Shown here piece by piece: positions 21,420-31,587 of a stretch of 64,000 nucleotides of DNA (its first letter is position 1; every line of letters begins with the position of its first letter). The notes below the pieces were generated by a model. It ran no database searches and was not told where the DNA came from. It was given only the letters and a program-made list of their open reading frames with translations. The stretch comes from Strongyloides papillosus (lineage: Eukaryota > Nematoda > Chromadorea > Rhabditida > Strongyloididae). Made by a program: the position numbers and the translations under genes. The stretch covers positions 4,216,001 to 4,280,000 of the forward strand of contig SRSI01000050.1 of the NCBI GenBank assembly GCA_005656395.1, written 5' to 3'.

Positions 21420-22052
21420 AAACAAAAGTTTTATAAATTTACATAACTCAAAAAATTTTATCTTAATATTTTATATATATAATTTAGCATCAATGTTTTT
21501 CAGAATATTTTATTAAATTTTTATTATAGCCCTACATAACTAAAATATAAAATTGAATTCACAATTTAAATAAATTTTTTGAAGATTCTTTATGTCTAAT
21601 TTTTGAATTAATAGTATGATAACTATTATTTTTATAATCTTTTATCAGGAGTAAGTTTTCAATTTGATGAAAAATAGCTTCTACATACTTGGTAAAAGTC
21701 ATCTGCAGTAAAAGAAAGTTTTTTTATTATTTTGTATACATTAAAATTATCTTTTTCATAAAAGTATTTGGATTCTATATTATAAATAAAACTTTTTATG
21801 TGTATTATATTTATATTATTTTAGTATCATTCAAATTTTTGTTTTGATTTACTCGTACTTTTCTTTTCAATATTTCATGGTACATAAATTATTCTTTGTC
21901 AATTACAAATGTTCAAACAATATAAACTTCTTTTATTTATTTTTAAACACAATAACATTCTTGAATATTAACATCAATTTTTTTGTAATTCATAAGATTT
22001 AATTTATTTAGGAATTACATAATCGTAAACATTATTTATGTATCCATATGAA
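21420..22052. other. A2-B2 spacer
   Basis: Paralogue of the A1-B1 spacer; the first 300 bases are almost identical to 15649-15950. No gene. Confidence 0.5.
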
Positions 22053-22115
22053 TCTAAAAGTTAATATTTAATGAGACTTTTATAATAGAATAATTGTCAT
22101 AAGTATAGTATAAAA
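22053..22115 (+). promoter_or_regulatory. CAP B2 promoter
   Basis: TCTAAAAGTTAATATTT at 22053 and GTATAAAA at 22108, spacing 55 bp; ATG 43 bp after the TATA box, exactly as in B1. Confidence 0.65.
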
Positions 22116-22150
22116 GTAAAAAATTATTATTACAAATTATTATTAACTTA

Positions 22151-23489
22151 ATGTTCATAGGCCTATTTCTTTTTTCATTTGTAACATTTATCACTTTAAC
22201 GTTTATTGATAGTGCTGATTATACCTCTAAGCATGATTTAATTAATTGGGTAGATGAAGATAATGAAGAATATTATGGTATTGGTGAACAAGTTAAAAAA
22301 ATATTTAAAAGAAACGATCTTAATATTGGAGCTTTTAAGGTAAAGAGAGATACTATTCCAGCTATAAATACGACTTCAGCAACTCCAATAACAAAAAATG
22401 CTTCTGTAATGACTATTGAAAGTAACCCTACACTTGATAAGAATCAAACTGTTAAGCTTAAAGCTATAGCCTCAAATAAACGTAAAAAAAGATCTAACAT
22501 GAGGAGATCTATTCAAGATAAAAATGAATATAATAGGAAACAAGCAACTAAACGTAAAAATACACCTAAAAGAAGCAAAACTACAAAACGTAAAACTACA
22601 CCTAAAAAAAAATTAACTACAAAACGTAGAACTACACCTAAGAGAAAATTAACTACAAAACGTCGAACTACACCTAAGAAAAAATTAACTACAAAACGTA
22701 GAACTACACCTAAGAGAAAATTAACTACAAAACGTCGAACTACACCTAAGAGAAAATTAACTACAAAACGTCGAACTACACCTAAGAGAAAATTAACTAC
22801 AAAACATATAACTACATCTAAGAAAAAATCAACTACCAAACGTGAAACTACACATAAGGAAAAATCAACTACCAAACGTGAAACTACACCTAAGGAAAAA
22901 TCAACTACCAAACGTGAAACTACACCTAAGGAAATACCAACGACAACAACAATTGAAACTACAACATCGTCTGAAAAGCAATCCTTGGGAATTGACATTG
23001 ATTCATTAAGAAAAAAGGTAAATTCTTAATATCTAAATAATAACTTGTAATTTTTAGTACTTGGACCAGACAAATTATTATCGCAAGTTACATGGTTCTC
23101 CAGATTTGACTAATAGTGAAGAAATAGAAAATCGTGCTCAAGCATATGCTGAGAAATTGGCAAATGAATTTTCTGGGCAACTTATACATGATCCAGACCA
23201 AACATATGGAGAAAACTTGGCATATATGCCTTCAACTATGATAGATGATCCGGTCAAACTTTGGTATGATGAAGTAAAGAATTATGACTTTAATAACCCG
23301 GGTTTTGGCATGAATACAGGTCATTTTACACAACTTGTATGGAAGAATACCAAAGAAATGGGTTGTGGTATTGGTAGAATAAATCAAAAAAATAATGGAT
23401 TCTATTATTATATTATTAGCTGTAAATACAATCCACCAGGAAATTATCCAAATCAATTCAATGAAAATGTCTTGCCTAAGGAAGATTAA
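22151..23489 (+). CDS. CAP (SCP/TAPS) protein, copy B2, longest linker
   Basis: Exons 22151-23017 and 23058-23489, 40-nt intron; 432 residues, the longest of the array. Signal peptide MFIGLFLFSFVTFITLTF, acidic region, then a linker with about nine 12-residue units (36-bp DNA repeat, about 22560-22930). The first units are of the KRKLTTKRRTTP type; the last three change to KEKSTTKRETTP, adding Glu. The CAP domain has HDPDQTYGENLAY, NTGHFTQLVWKNTKEMGCG and CKYNPPGNY and is complete. The linker is extremely basic, which could bind nucleic acid, heparan sulfate or other polyanions, or be cleaved after basic residues; this is inference. Copy number of the 36-bp unit differs from B1 (about four) and B3 (few), as expected for an unstable minisatellite. 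Confidence 0.88.
22560..22930 (+). repeat. 36-bp coding minisatellite
   Basis: About nine to ten tandem 36-bp units with the core ACTACAAAACGTAGAACTAC, mostly differing by single bases, inside the linker of CAP B2. A shorter array of the same unit is at 16840-16980 in B1. Confidence 0.85.
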
Positions 23490-23954
23490 GATAAAAGTTT
23501 TGTAAATCCACATCAGTTATTAAAAATTACCACCATATTAAATATACAACTTTGTATCAAATTCATGATACAGTTTAATTATATAAAATTTTTATTATAG
23601 CCTTATATAACTAAAATATTAAGTAGGGTTCATTAAATTCAATAAATATCTTTTATATTCTTTATCATTTAATTATTTAGTAAAATTTCAATTAAATTTT
23701 AGTAACATAACTAAAGTTTAAATACTGTATTAAATTTAATAGAACAAATTTAGCCGTTTGCAGTCTAAACACAGGAACATTCTTAAATATTAACATTATC
23801 TTTTATAACTCCAGAAGCACATGCATCTGTTTAGAGAAATACATATGAAAAATATTTGATATTTATTTTGAATATTTATAATAAAACTTATATTAATTTT
23901 TTAAACGTTTCGTTAAAAAAATTTTTTCTAAAATTTCCTGATTATTCATGTGAA
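23490..23954. other. B2 downstream spacer
   Basis: Paralogue of 17540-18003; no gene. Confidence 0.5.
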
Positions 23955-24016
23955 TCTCAAATTAATATTTGTTGAATCACTTATTACAGAGTAAATAGTA
24001 CAATTTCTGTATAAAA
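23955..24016 (+). promoter_or_regulatory. second orphan CAP-type promoter
   Basis: TCTCAAATTAATATTTG at 23955 and GTATAAAA at 24009, 54 bp apart. It is the copy of the orphan promoter at 18004 and is likewise followed by the foldback repeat. Confidence 0.6.
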
Positions 24017-24076
24017 CTGCTTATTTATCATCTTGACAACGATTATCAAAAGTTAATAGAAATAAAATTCATGATA

Positions 24077-25115
24077 AATTGTTTGAAAAATGATCCATAT
24101 TTGAAGGTCAATAACTTTGTTTAAAATTAACTTGTAAGAATGATCGATCTTGAGATAAAAATATGGAGGAAAAACTGGGCTTTAAAATAAGCATAATATC
24201 ACTAATAACTAATCAGAAGAAAAAAAGTTACTTATTAGGAATAGCAAACGGTTGTTTTATAAAAAAATTCTGGCTGATTCAAAATGGATGTCCATAAAAA
24301 TTTTAAAATTACTAAAATTTAAAAAAGGTGTCTCACCAAATATCTTTCTATATGGATAAAACTTCAATAGAGAATTTTTAAGTAAAGGAAGCTCTAGTAA
24401 GGCCTTTTGATACAAAAGATAATTCATTATGGTGTTAGAAGTGGTTAAGAAAAATATTTAGCTATTTAATGTATCAAGTACCCATAGAAAATCCTTCAAG
24501 AAGATCTTCAGCGGGATATTATCGTTAGATACAAATAATTTTTATTAATACAATTTTATTGAAAATGTTATCTGAATGTAGTTTATTTGTTAGAAAACTA
24601 CTTTATATGACTTCGTTTTCCTTAAATTTATGTTATATGGATGAAGCATTCATAGAATCTACTTGAATAATTATCTAAGAATGCGATTTCATTACAATAG
24701 ATGGTTAACGATACATTCTTTTTTGTAAACAACTTGGAGAATATAACATTCTAAAATAGAATTCTTCCGTATGAAGCCACTTTATTGACTGAAAACACCC
24801 TACTGAAACTTGCTTTATACAAAAATCCTTCATTTGTATTTTATCCATATGGAGAGATACTTGATGAGACACTTTTTTTAATTTCAGTAATTTTCAAATT
24901 TTTGTGGACATATATTGTTAATCACCTAATATTTTTTCTAAATAATCCCGTTTGCTATATCCACTCAGTAACTTTTTTTACTGATTATTTTCTAGTGATA
25001 TTATGCTAATTATAAAGCCCAGATTCTTCGTTACATTCTTATTAGAAGATCATTCTTAGAAGTTGATTTTAAACCGAGTTATAGACGTTCAAATATAAAG
25101 CAATTTTCAAACAAC
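24077..25115. repeat. degenerate foldback repeat, copy 2
   Basis: Near-identical copy of 18126-19290, with an internal deletion of about 120 bp (the stretch from GTGTAAGATGTTTAGATAGG to GACACACCCTACAAATG of copy 1 is absent). The short frame at 24785-25009 is part of the right arm. Confidence 0.7.
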
Positions 25116-25966
25116 TTTTCTTTAATTATAAGACTAGTAACTTTTTATAGCCGTTCTTAAGATGATAAATAAATAATTAATTTTAATAAATATTACCAAT
25201 TAGGATAATTTTTATATCCTTTATAGTTATTCACTGTTAAAATCTTTAAAAATTATAAAAATTTATTACTTTTTTATAGCAACATTAAATACTGAAATTT
25301 AATACATTATCACGTTACTTATGATTGGTCTCTAAAATGGATCTTGAAATATATTGTTGAAAAACGTTGAGTTATCAGATAAGTATAGTATCACAAAAAT
25401 ACTAAATTTGCGAAAAGTTACATTTGTTTAAGATATTCAAGAACACCTTTAATATTGATAATTAACAATTTCAGTATTCTAAATATTTTATTTTCATTAG
25501 TAAATGTTCATTTAATTTTATAAAACTTCTATTTGAAAAAATTATTCAAGATAAAAAATAAGAGAATTTTTCATAGTAATATAATTAATAAATACACTAT
25601 GATAATGAAAAAATATTCTTATATTCACCCAAAAGTCTGTTGAAATGTAAATAAATTTTATAATCATTTTTAGTTGTAAAGTAATAGAAGTTTAGTTTAT
25701 CTTTTTATCACATTATATATTGCCATATATTTTAAAAATATTAATTCAATTTTTTTTTGAAACTATAAAAAAAGTATATAATATTTTCATGACTAATAAA
25801 TAAATGATAAAATACTGTAAATCTTAATTAGTAAAAAACTAAAATTTTTAGTAAATTATTATTTAATATTTTTTAAAAATAGATTGTACATTATAGTCTT
25901 AAAATAATAAAGTCATATTAATAATTTTAAATATGATGATGTTTGTTACATTGATCAACTTCAGCA
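25116..25966. other. spacer, paralogue of 19291-20140
   Basis: No gene. It ends at the insertion point of the TA-flanked element. Confidence 0.5.
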
Positions 25967-25968
25967 TA

Positions 25969-26914
25969 CACACATAAAAAAAGGACAAATTTTGACAAAT
26001 CTATCTATAATGCAAAAAAATGTCCCATCATTTTAAAAAATTAAATATTATTCAAATTTAAAAAATATCAAGCGACAGCAAAAATTTTTAAACAACGCAA
26101 AATATTAGGTCGTCGCTTACTTTTTGCCGTTTTTTTTACAAAGATATATATGTTTGACTTTTTAAATTAATGTGACTTTTTTTAATTTTGATAATTTTTA
26201 TGACATTATGCTCATTTTAGATCCCAACTTGTTTTTTATTTTATAAAATACGTTATTAAGAGTCAATTTTGTTTGAAGTTATTAATGTTTTAATGAAAAT
26301 CACTATTTTAAACAATCTACTAACAACAAAAAGTTTAAAAATTTCACAAAAATAATAATGAAAAGCAATAATTATTTACTCACACAAGGTATTATCAATT
26401 AAAAATATTATTTTAGTATTCGTTCTTATTTTAAATTAAAATTTGTAATAGTTATTTTTTTTACAATTAATAAAAATCTATATTATTTTATAACTTTTCA
26501 TAAGTTTGATTTTTAAAGATGATATTTAAAAGACATTATGAAAACAATTTAGAGTATGAAATGTGAAAATTTCATAAAATACAATTTATAATAATTCAAA
26601 CTATTGAAAAATATTTAAAAAAATGTATTGTAATATGTTAAAAATGTTTTTTATAAAAGTGTTTACAATTTTACATAGAATTAAATTTTAACCTTGTATT
26701 TTAAAATGGATTGTAGAAAACAACTTATTTTCTAAAATAAAAATAGTATACTAGAAAAATAAAAACTTATTTTAATAATACTCTAAATATTGTTTTAATT
26801 TTCCATATATAAAATAATTGCGATAAAATTAGACGCAAATCAAGAAAATTCAAATTTTTTTAGGTGGGACAAATCTGCTACATTTTATGCAAACCTGTTT
26901 CCTTTTTTTGTGTG
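25969..26914. mobile_element. 946-bp TA-flanked non-autonomous DNA transposon
   Basis: The ends are inverted (CACACATAAAAAAAGGACAA on the left, CACACAAAAAAAGGAAACAG read inward from the right) and are flanked by TA at 25967-25968 and 26915-26916. The paralogous spacer near 20140 has a single TA and no insert, so this is a clean empty-site comparison. TA duplication is typical of the Tc1/mariner superfamily. No transposase frame exists inside. Confidence 0.85.
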
Positions 26915-27118
26915 TACACAAAATCTACAATTTATATCATTTATTTTTTAAGTACTAAAATGCTTTTAAATATTAGCATCAATTTTTTAAATAATAATCT
27001 GTAAAATATAATATTTTTCAGACATATGTAAATAAAAGGAATTACAAAAAATCATATATTTATTTTAAATTTTTTCAAAAATTATTTCTATAAATAGTTT
27101 TCTAAGCAAATGTAATAA

Positions 27119-27184
27119 TCTAAAAGTTAATATTTGGTGGAACTTCTATAATATAACTGAAAAGTTATAATAACAGTATAAAAA
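27119..27184 (+). promoter_or_regulatory. CAP A3 promoter remnant
   Basis: TCTAAAAGTTAATATTT at 27119 and GTATAAAA at 27177, spacing 58 bp; the gene behind it is broken. Confidence 0.55.
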
Positions 27185-27203
27185 TACAAAATTGTTTATT
27201 AAT

Positions 27204-27890
27204 GTTTTAACTTTAATACTCATAGGTATTTCTTTTTTTACGGTTATATCATTCATTATTTTAATATTAATTGATAGTGAATGTTATATTCCTCAACTTG
27301 ATGATCCTGAATGGGTATATGAATGTGGTGGAAACTATTATAATACCTATAATGAAGTTGAAACAATATATGTCACAGAAAAAAACCTGATGCCAAAGTT
27401 TTTATGATAAGGAGAAGTGCTATTACCATTCCGAGTTTTACTTCAACAATTCCAATTACAACAATTACTACAATAGAAACTACAAAGATAAGTACAACCA
27501 CACGGAAACCTTCAACTAAGAGGAAAGTAACAACTAGGCGTAAAGCTACAACTAAGAAGAAAAAAGGAGCTACTAAACGTGAAGGTACAACTAAGAAAAG
27601 AAAAACAACTAAACGTAGATCCACAACTAGGAAAAAAAAGAGTCCAACTACTACTACAATCTCAACAACATCATTAATAACAACAAAAAAAACCATCATC
27701 AGAAATTGATATTGAATCATTAAGAAGAAATGTAAATTCCTAATATGTGATGTATTAATTATAATTTTTAGTACTTGGCTCAAACAAATATATATCGTCA
27801 ATTTCATAGATCTCCAGATTTGACTAAAAGTCAAGAGTTAGAAAATCATGCTCAAAACATATACTGAAAAGTTAGGAAAATGGAAGCATG
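27204..27890 (+). pseudogene. CAP pseudogene, copy A3
   Basis: Homologous to A1 and A2. The start ATG is ATA, as in A2. The signal-peptide frame is still open (ISFFTVISFIILILIDSECY), but a one-base difference near 27385 shifts the frame. The second linker piece (27404-27709) is identical by eye to that of A2, including the same frameshift in the A-run near 27690. The CAP exon starts at 27774 but is deleted after about 40 codons (LENHAQ-like region, frame already shifted); homology resumes in the 3' flank near 27935. At the deletion point sits a short filler (GCATGTATGCTAGGCTCATT and on) related to motifs at 13857 and 14098. Confidence 0.85.
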
Positions 27891-28475
27891 TATGCTAGGC
27901 TCATTTAAAAAGAGGCTAGTTGTACAATCCTTTTCATTAAATTTCTATTATAGTCTTACATAACTAAAATATAAGATTGAATTCATAATTTTAATAAATT
28001 TGTCGTTGATTCTTTATGTTTAATTTTAAAATTAATAGAATGATAATTATAATTTTTATAATCCTTTCTCAGAAGTAAATTTTCAACTTGATGTGTAGTA
28101 GTTTCGATTTTCTTGACAAAAATCAGCTGCAGTTAAAGAAAGCTTTATCTATTGTTTTGTATACATAAAAATTATATTTTTCATAAAAGTTTTTACATTA
28201 TATATTATGAATAAAAATTTTTAGGTCTATTATATTTAAAATCTTTTAGTTTTTTTTTTAATTTTTGTTTTAATTTACTTGTACTATTATTTTAAACATT
28301 TTTTTGCATAAATATTTTTTTTAATTACGAATGTGCAAAACAATGTAAACTTTATTACTTATTTTCAAGCACAATAACGTTCTTGAATGTTAACATCAAT
28401 TTTTTTTGTGATCTATAAGATTTAATTTATATAGAAAATTACTTCCTGATAAACATCATTTTGTATCCATATGAA
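27891..28475. other. A3-B3 spacer
   Basis: Diverged paralogue of the A1-B1 spacer, after the filler at the A3 deletion point; no gene. Confidence 0.45.
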
Positions 28476-28537
28476 TCTAAAAGTTAATATTTAATGAGAC
28501 TTTTATAATAAATAAATGACATAGGTATAGTATAAAA
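28476..28537 (+). promoter_or_regulatory. CAP B3 promoter
   Basis: TCTAAAAGTTAATATTT at 28476 and GTATAAAA at 28530, spacing 54 bp; ATG 43 bp after the TATA box. Confidence 0.65.
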
Positions 28538-28572
28538 GTAAAAAATTATTATCACAAATTATTATTAACTTA

Positions 28573-29689
28573 ATGTTCATAAGCCTGTTTCTTTTTTCAT
28601 ATGTCATATCTCTCATTTTAACGTTTATTGATTGCACTGATAATATTTCTAAACGTGATGTAGTAAAAAGGGTAGATGAAAATAATGAAGAATATTATGG
28701 TATTGGTGAACAAGTTAAAAAAATATTTAAAAGAAACGATCTTAGTATTGGAGTTTCTAAGATAAAGAGAGATACTAATTCAGCTATAAATACGGCTTCA
28801 ACGAATCCATTAACAAACAATGATTTTATAATGGTTATTAAACGTAACTCTGTACTTGATAAGAATGTAACTGCTGAATTTAAAGATATAGTCTCAAATA
28901 AACGTAAAAAAAGATCTATCGTCTGGAAGCCTATTCAACGTAAAACTGCACGTAAAAGGAAACAAACTACTAAACGTAAAAATACATCTAAAAGAAAACG
29001 AACTACTAAACGTAAGATTAAACCTAAAAGAAGACCAACCATTAAACATAAAATTAAACCTAAAAGAAGACCAACTACTAAACGAAAAACTACATCTAAA
29101 AGAAAATTAACTAAAAAACGTAGAACTACACCTAAGGAGATACCAAAGGCAACAACGATTAAAACTACGACGTCGTTTAAAAAGCCATCCTCGGGAATTG
29201 ACATTGATTCATTAAGAAAGAAGGTAAATTCCGAACATCTAAATGATTACTTGCAGTTTTTAGTACTTGGACCAGACAAATTATTATCGCAAGTTACATG
29301 GAGCTCCAAGTTTGACTAGAAGTAAAAAGTTAGAAAAACTTGCTCAAGCATATGCCATGAAATTAGCAAGAAAATTTAGAGGCGAATTAATACATGATCC
29401 AGATCGGAGATATGGAGAAAACTTAGCAGTTATGCCTTCTGATGAGATAAATGATGCAATCGAGTTTTGGTATGAAGAAGTAAAAAAGTATAACTTTAAA
29501 AAACCGGGTTTTGGTATGAATACAGGCCATTTTACACAAGTTGTATGGAAAGATACTAAAGAAATAGGTTGTGCTATTGCTAAATTAACTAAAAAATATA
29601 GTGGAGACTTTATCATTTGCTGCAAATACTATCCACCAGGAAATTATCATAATGAATTCGTTATAAATGTCTTACGTAAAAAAAGTTAA
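28573..29689 (+). CDS. CAP (SCP/TAPS) protein, copy B3
   Basis: Exons 28573-29223 and 29264-29689, 40-nt intron; 358 residues. Signal peptide MFISLFLFSYVISLILTF, acidic region (DENNEEYYGIGEQVKK shared with B2), a basic linker with degenerate repeats (KIKPKRRPT twice), then the CAP domain: HDPDRRYGENLA, NTGHFTQVVWKDTKEIGCA and CKYYPPGNY. Tetrad residues are kept, but the domain is the most diverged of the B group (LAQAYAMKLARKFRGEL). In the intron the usual stop after the donor is changed, so the exon 1 frame runs on for 32 codons into exon 2 sequence. A second acceptor (TTGCAG) at 29251-29256 also exists. Spliced as in its paralogues the protein is complete. Confidence 0.85.
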
Positions 29690-30154
29690 GATAATAGTTC
29701 TTTAAATTCACATCAGTTACAAAACATTATCATCATATTAAATATATAACTTTTTATCAAATTTTTGATAGAATTCAATTATATAAATTTTTTATTATAG
29801 CCTTTAATAACTAAAATATATAGTTGGATTCATTAAATTCAATAAATATCTTTTATATTCTTTATCATTTAATTATTAATAAAAATTTCAATTAAATTTT
29901 AGTAACATAAATTTAAATACTATATTAAATTTAATAAAACAAATTTAGCCGTTTACCTTCTAAACACAGAAACATTCTTAAATATTAACATTAGCTTTTA
30001 TAACTCCGGAAGTACATGCATTTGTTTAGATAAATACATATGAAAAATATTTAATGTTTATTTTGAATATTTATAATAAAACTTACATTAATTTTTTAAA
30101 CGTTTGTTAAAAAGAAACTTTTTTTTTTTATAATTTCCTGATTATTTATATGAA
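29690..30154. other. B3-C spacer
   Basis: Homologous to the downstream flanks of B1 and B2 up to the promoter of gene C; no gene. Confidence 0.5.
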
Positions 30155-30217
30155 TCCCAAATTAATATTTGTTGAATCGTTTATTACAGAGTAAATAGTT
30201 ACAATTTCTGTATAAAA
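30155..30217 (+). promoter_or_regulatory. CAP C promoter
   Basis: TCCCAAATTAATATTTG at 30155 and GTATAAAA at 30210, spacing 55 bp; ATG 48 bp after the TATA box. It is the likely ancestor, or sibling, of the two orphan promoters. Confidence 0.6.
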
Positions 30218-30257
30218 ATGAATAATTTTGCTACAATAGCATCATCTTTCTATTGCA

Positions 30258-31008
30258 ATGTTTCAAAGCTCACTTTTTCATTATCTTATTGCATTTGGAT
30301 TTTTCTTATTAGTTGATAGTGAACCTTACCGTCAACCATATGTAGAATCTCCAATTATTTATTTAGATAATAACAACGACAATACTAATAACGAAGGTAA
30401 AAATGATGAATTAAAGAATTTTTTTATATATTTCAGTTACAATTAAAACCCCTTCAACTACTACAGTATCAACTATTACAAAAAATCCCACTGATATTAA
30501 TAAATTAAGACTAAAGGTAAATTTATAACATAAAAAAATATATTACCATTGTTAGTATTTGAATGATACAAATACTTTCCGTAACCGTCTAGAAATTCCA
30601 AATTTAAGATACTGTTTATTACTACAAGATGCAGCTCAACAGTTTACAGATCAGGTTGCAAGAAATTTTAATGGAACATTTACAGTTGATTCAGAATCAA
30701 AATATGGAGAATATAATGCAATTCTAAATAGCAATATGGTTGAGGAGGCAGTTATGTTTTGGTTAAATGGAGTAGAATATTTTGACCTTAAAAAAGTAGA
30801 TATGAAAGTAAATTCAGCTCGTTTAGGTGAAATGGTATCGTATTATACCAAAGAAATGGGTTGCGGTATAACTGAGACAAGTGGAGATTACGAAGGACAC
30901 TATCTTGTCAATTGTAAATTTTATCCAAATATGAATAAACAATATTATAAACATTATGAAAAATTATATCAACAGAAGACAAATGTCTTAGAGCAAAAAC
31001 AAGTCTAA
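30258..31008 (+). CDS. divergent CAP protein, copy C, without the His residues of the CAP site
   Basis: Three exons: 30258-30396, 30437-30516 and 30556-31008, with introns of 40 and 39 nt; 223 residues. Signal peptide (LFHYLIAFGFFLLV), a short Asn-rich segment, a very short Thr/Lys linker (KTPSTTTVSTITKNPT) without the basic repeats of the other copies, then a CAP-like domain. The second intron is at the same place as in all copies. The domain aligns well, e.g. YYTKEMGCGITE and YLVNCKFYPN, but the region of the first His is TVDSESKYGEYNA and that of the second is MKVNSARLGEMVSYYT, so both His residues are replaced and GEN is GEY. It is probably a non-catalytic or decaying member; the frame is intact over 150 codons, which favours function. 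Confidence 0.8.
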
Positions 31009-31587
31009 GAGTTTGAAGTCGTATGTCCAGAAAACTCTGACACCAAAAAAAAAATTAGATAAATATTAAGTTTTATCAGCAAAAATAAAATTAAAAATGT
31101 TTTGATTTAACCTTCATAACTATATGTGAAGTTTAATTTAAATTAATTGTCTCCAACAATATAGTTTAATAAATTTAAGGTTTATAAATAAATTTACTTT
31201 TTTAACAATTAAGCAAATAATATGATAAATATTATTCCTTAATGTATGTTTATACAAAGCCAAAATTAATATTATTTACATTTTACTTGTATGAATATTA
31301 TCCTCCAATGTATGAAAAATTTATTAGTAGTAACGAGTTTATTATATCTTATTTTAAGATATACTATTTTTTACAAAAATAAATAATATTTAGTATTGAA
31401 TTGAAATTTCATATTTATTCAAGAATATCAGGAGTTTATAAACAGCTCTTTTGAAAAGTATTTTAAATCCACAAATATTTTTACTGTCAACAAAAACTAT
31501 ATTCTTTTTTTTGCAAATAAAAATTGTTTACAAACACAAAAACTTATAAAAAACTTTTTTTATGAATAATTTATCATTAATTTAAAA
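31009..31587. other. C-D spacer
   Basis: AT-rich. A TATA-like CTTATAAAAAAC lies about 45 bp upstream of gene D, but the A/B/C upstream motif was not found at the expected distance. Confidence 0.45.

Larger units (their letters stand above)
14295..30220. repeat. triplicated two-gene segment (CAP A-B units)
   Basis: Three tandem copies of a block containing one A-type and one B-type CAP gene: about 14295-20130, 20145-25965 and 26920-30220. A-gene CAP exons begin at 15223, 20994 and 27774, so the spacing is 5.77 kb and then 6.78 kb; the second spacing is longer by an inserted 946 bp element. The third unit lacks the foldback repeat and instead continues into CAP gene C. Non-coding spacers of units 1 and 2 are nearly identical over about 2 kb, which implies recent duplication. 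Confidence 0.85.

Noticed and set aside
16500..23000. 36-bp repeats considered as a CRISPR array
   Set aside because: The units are directly adjacent, in coding frame and without unique spacers; the genome is eukaryotic.
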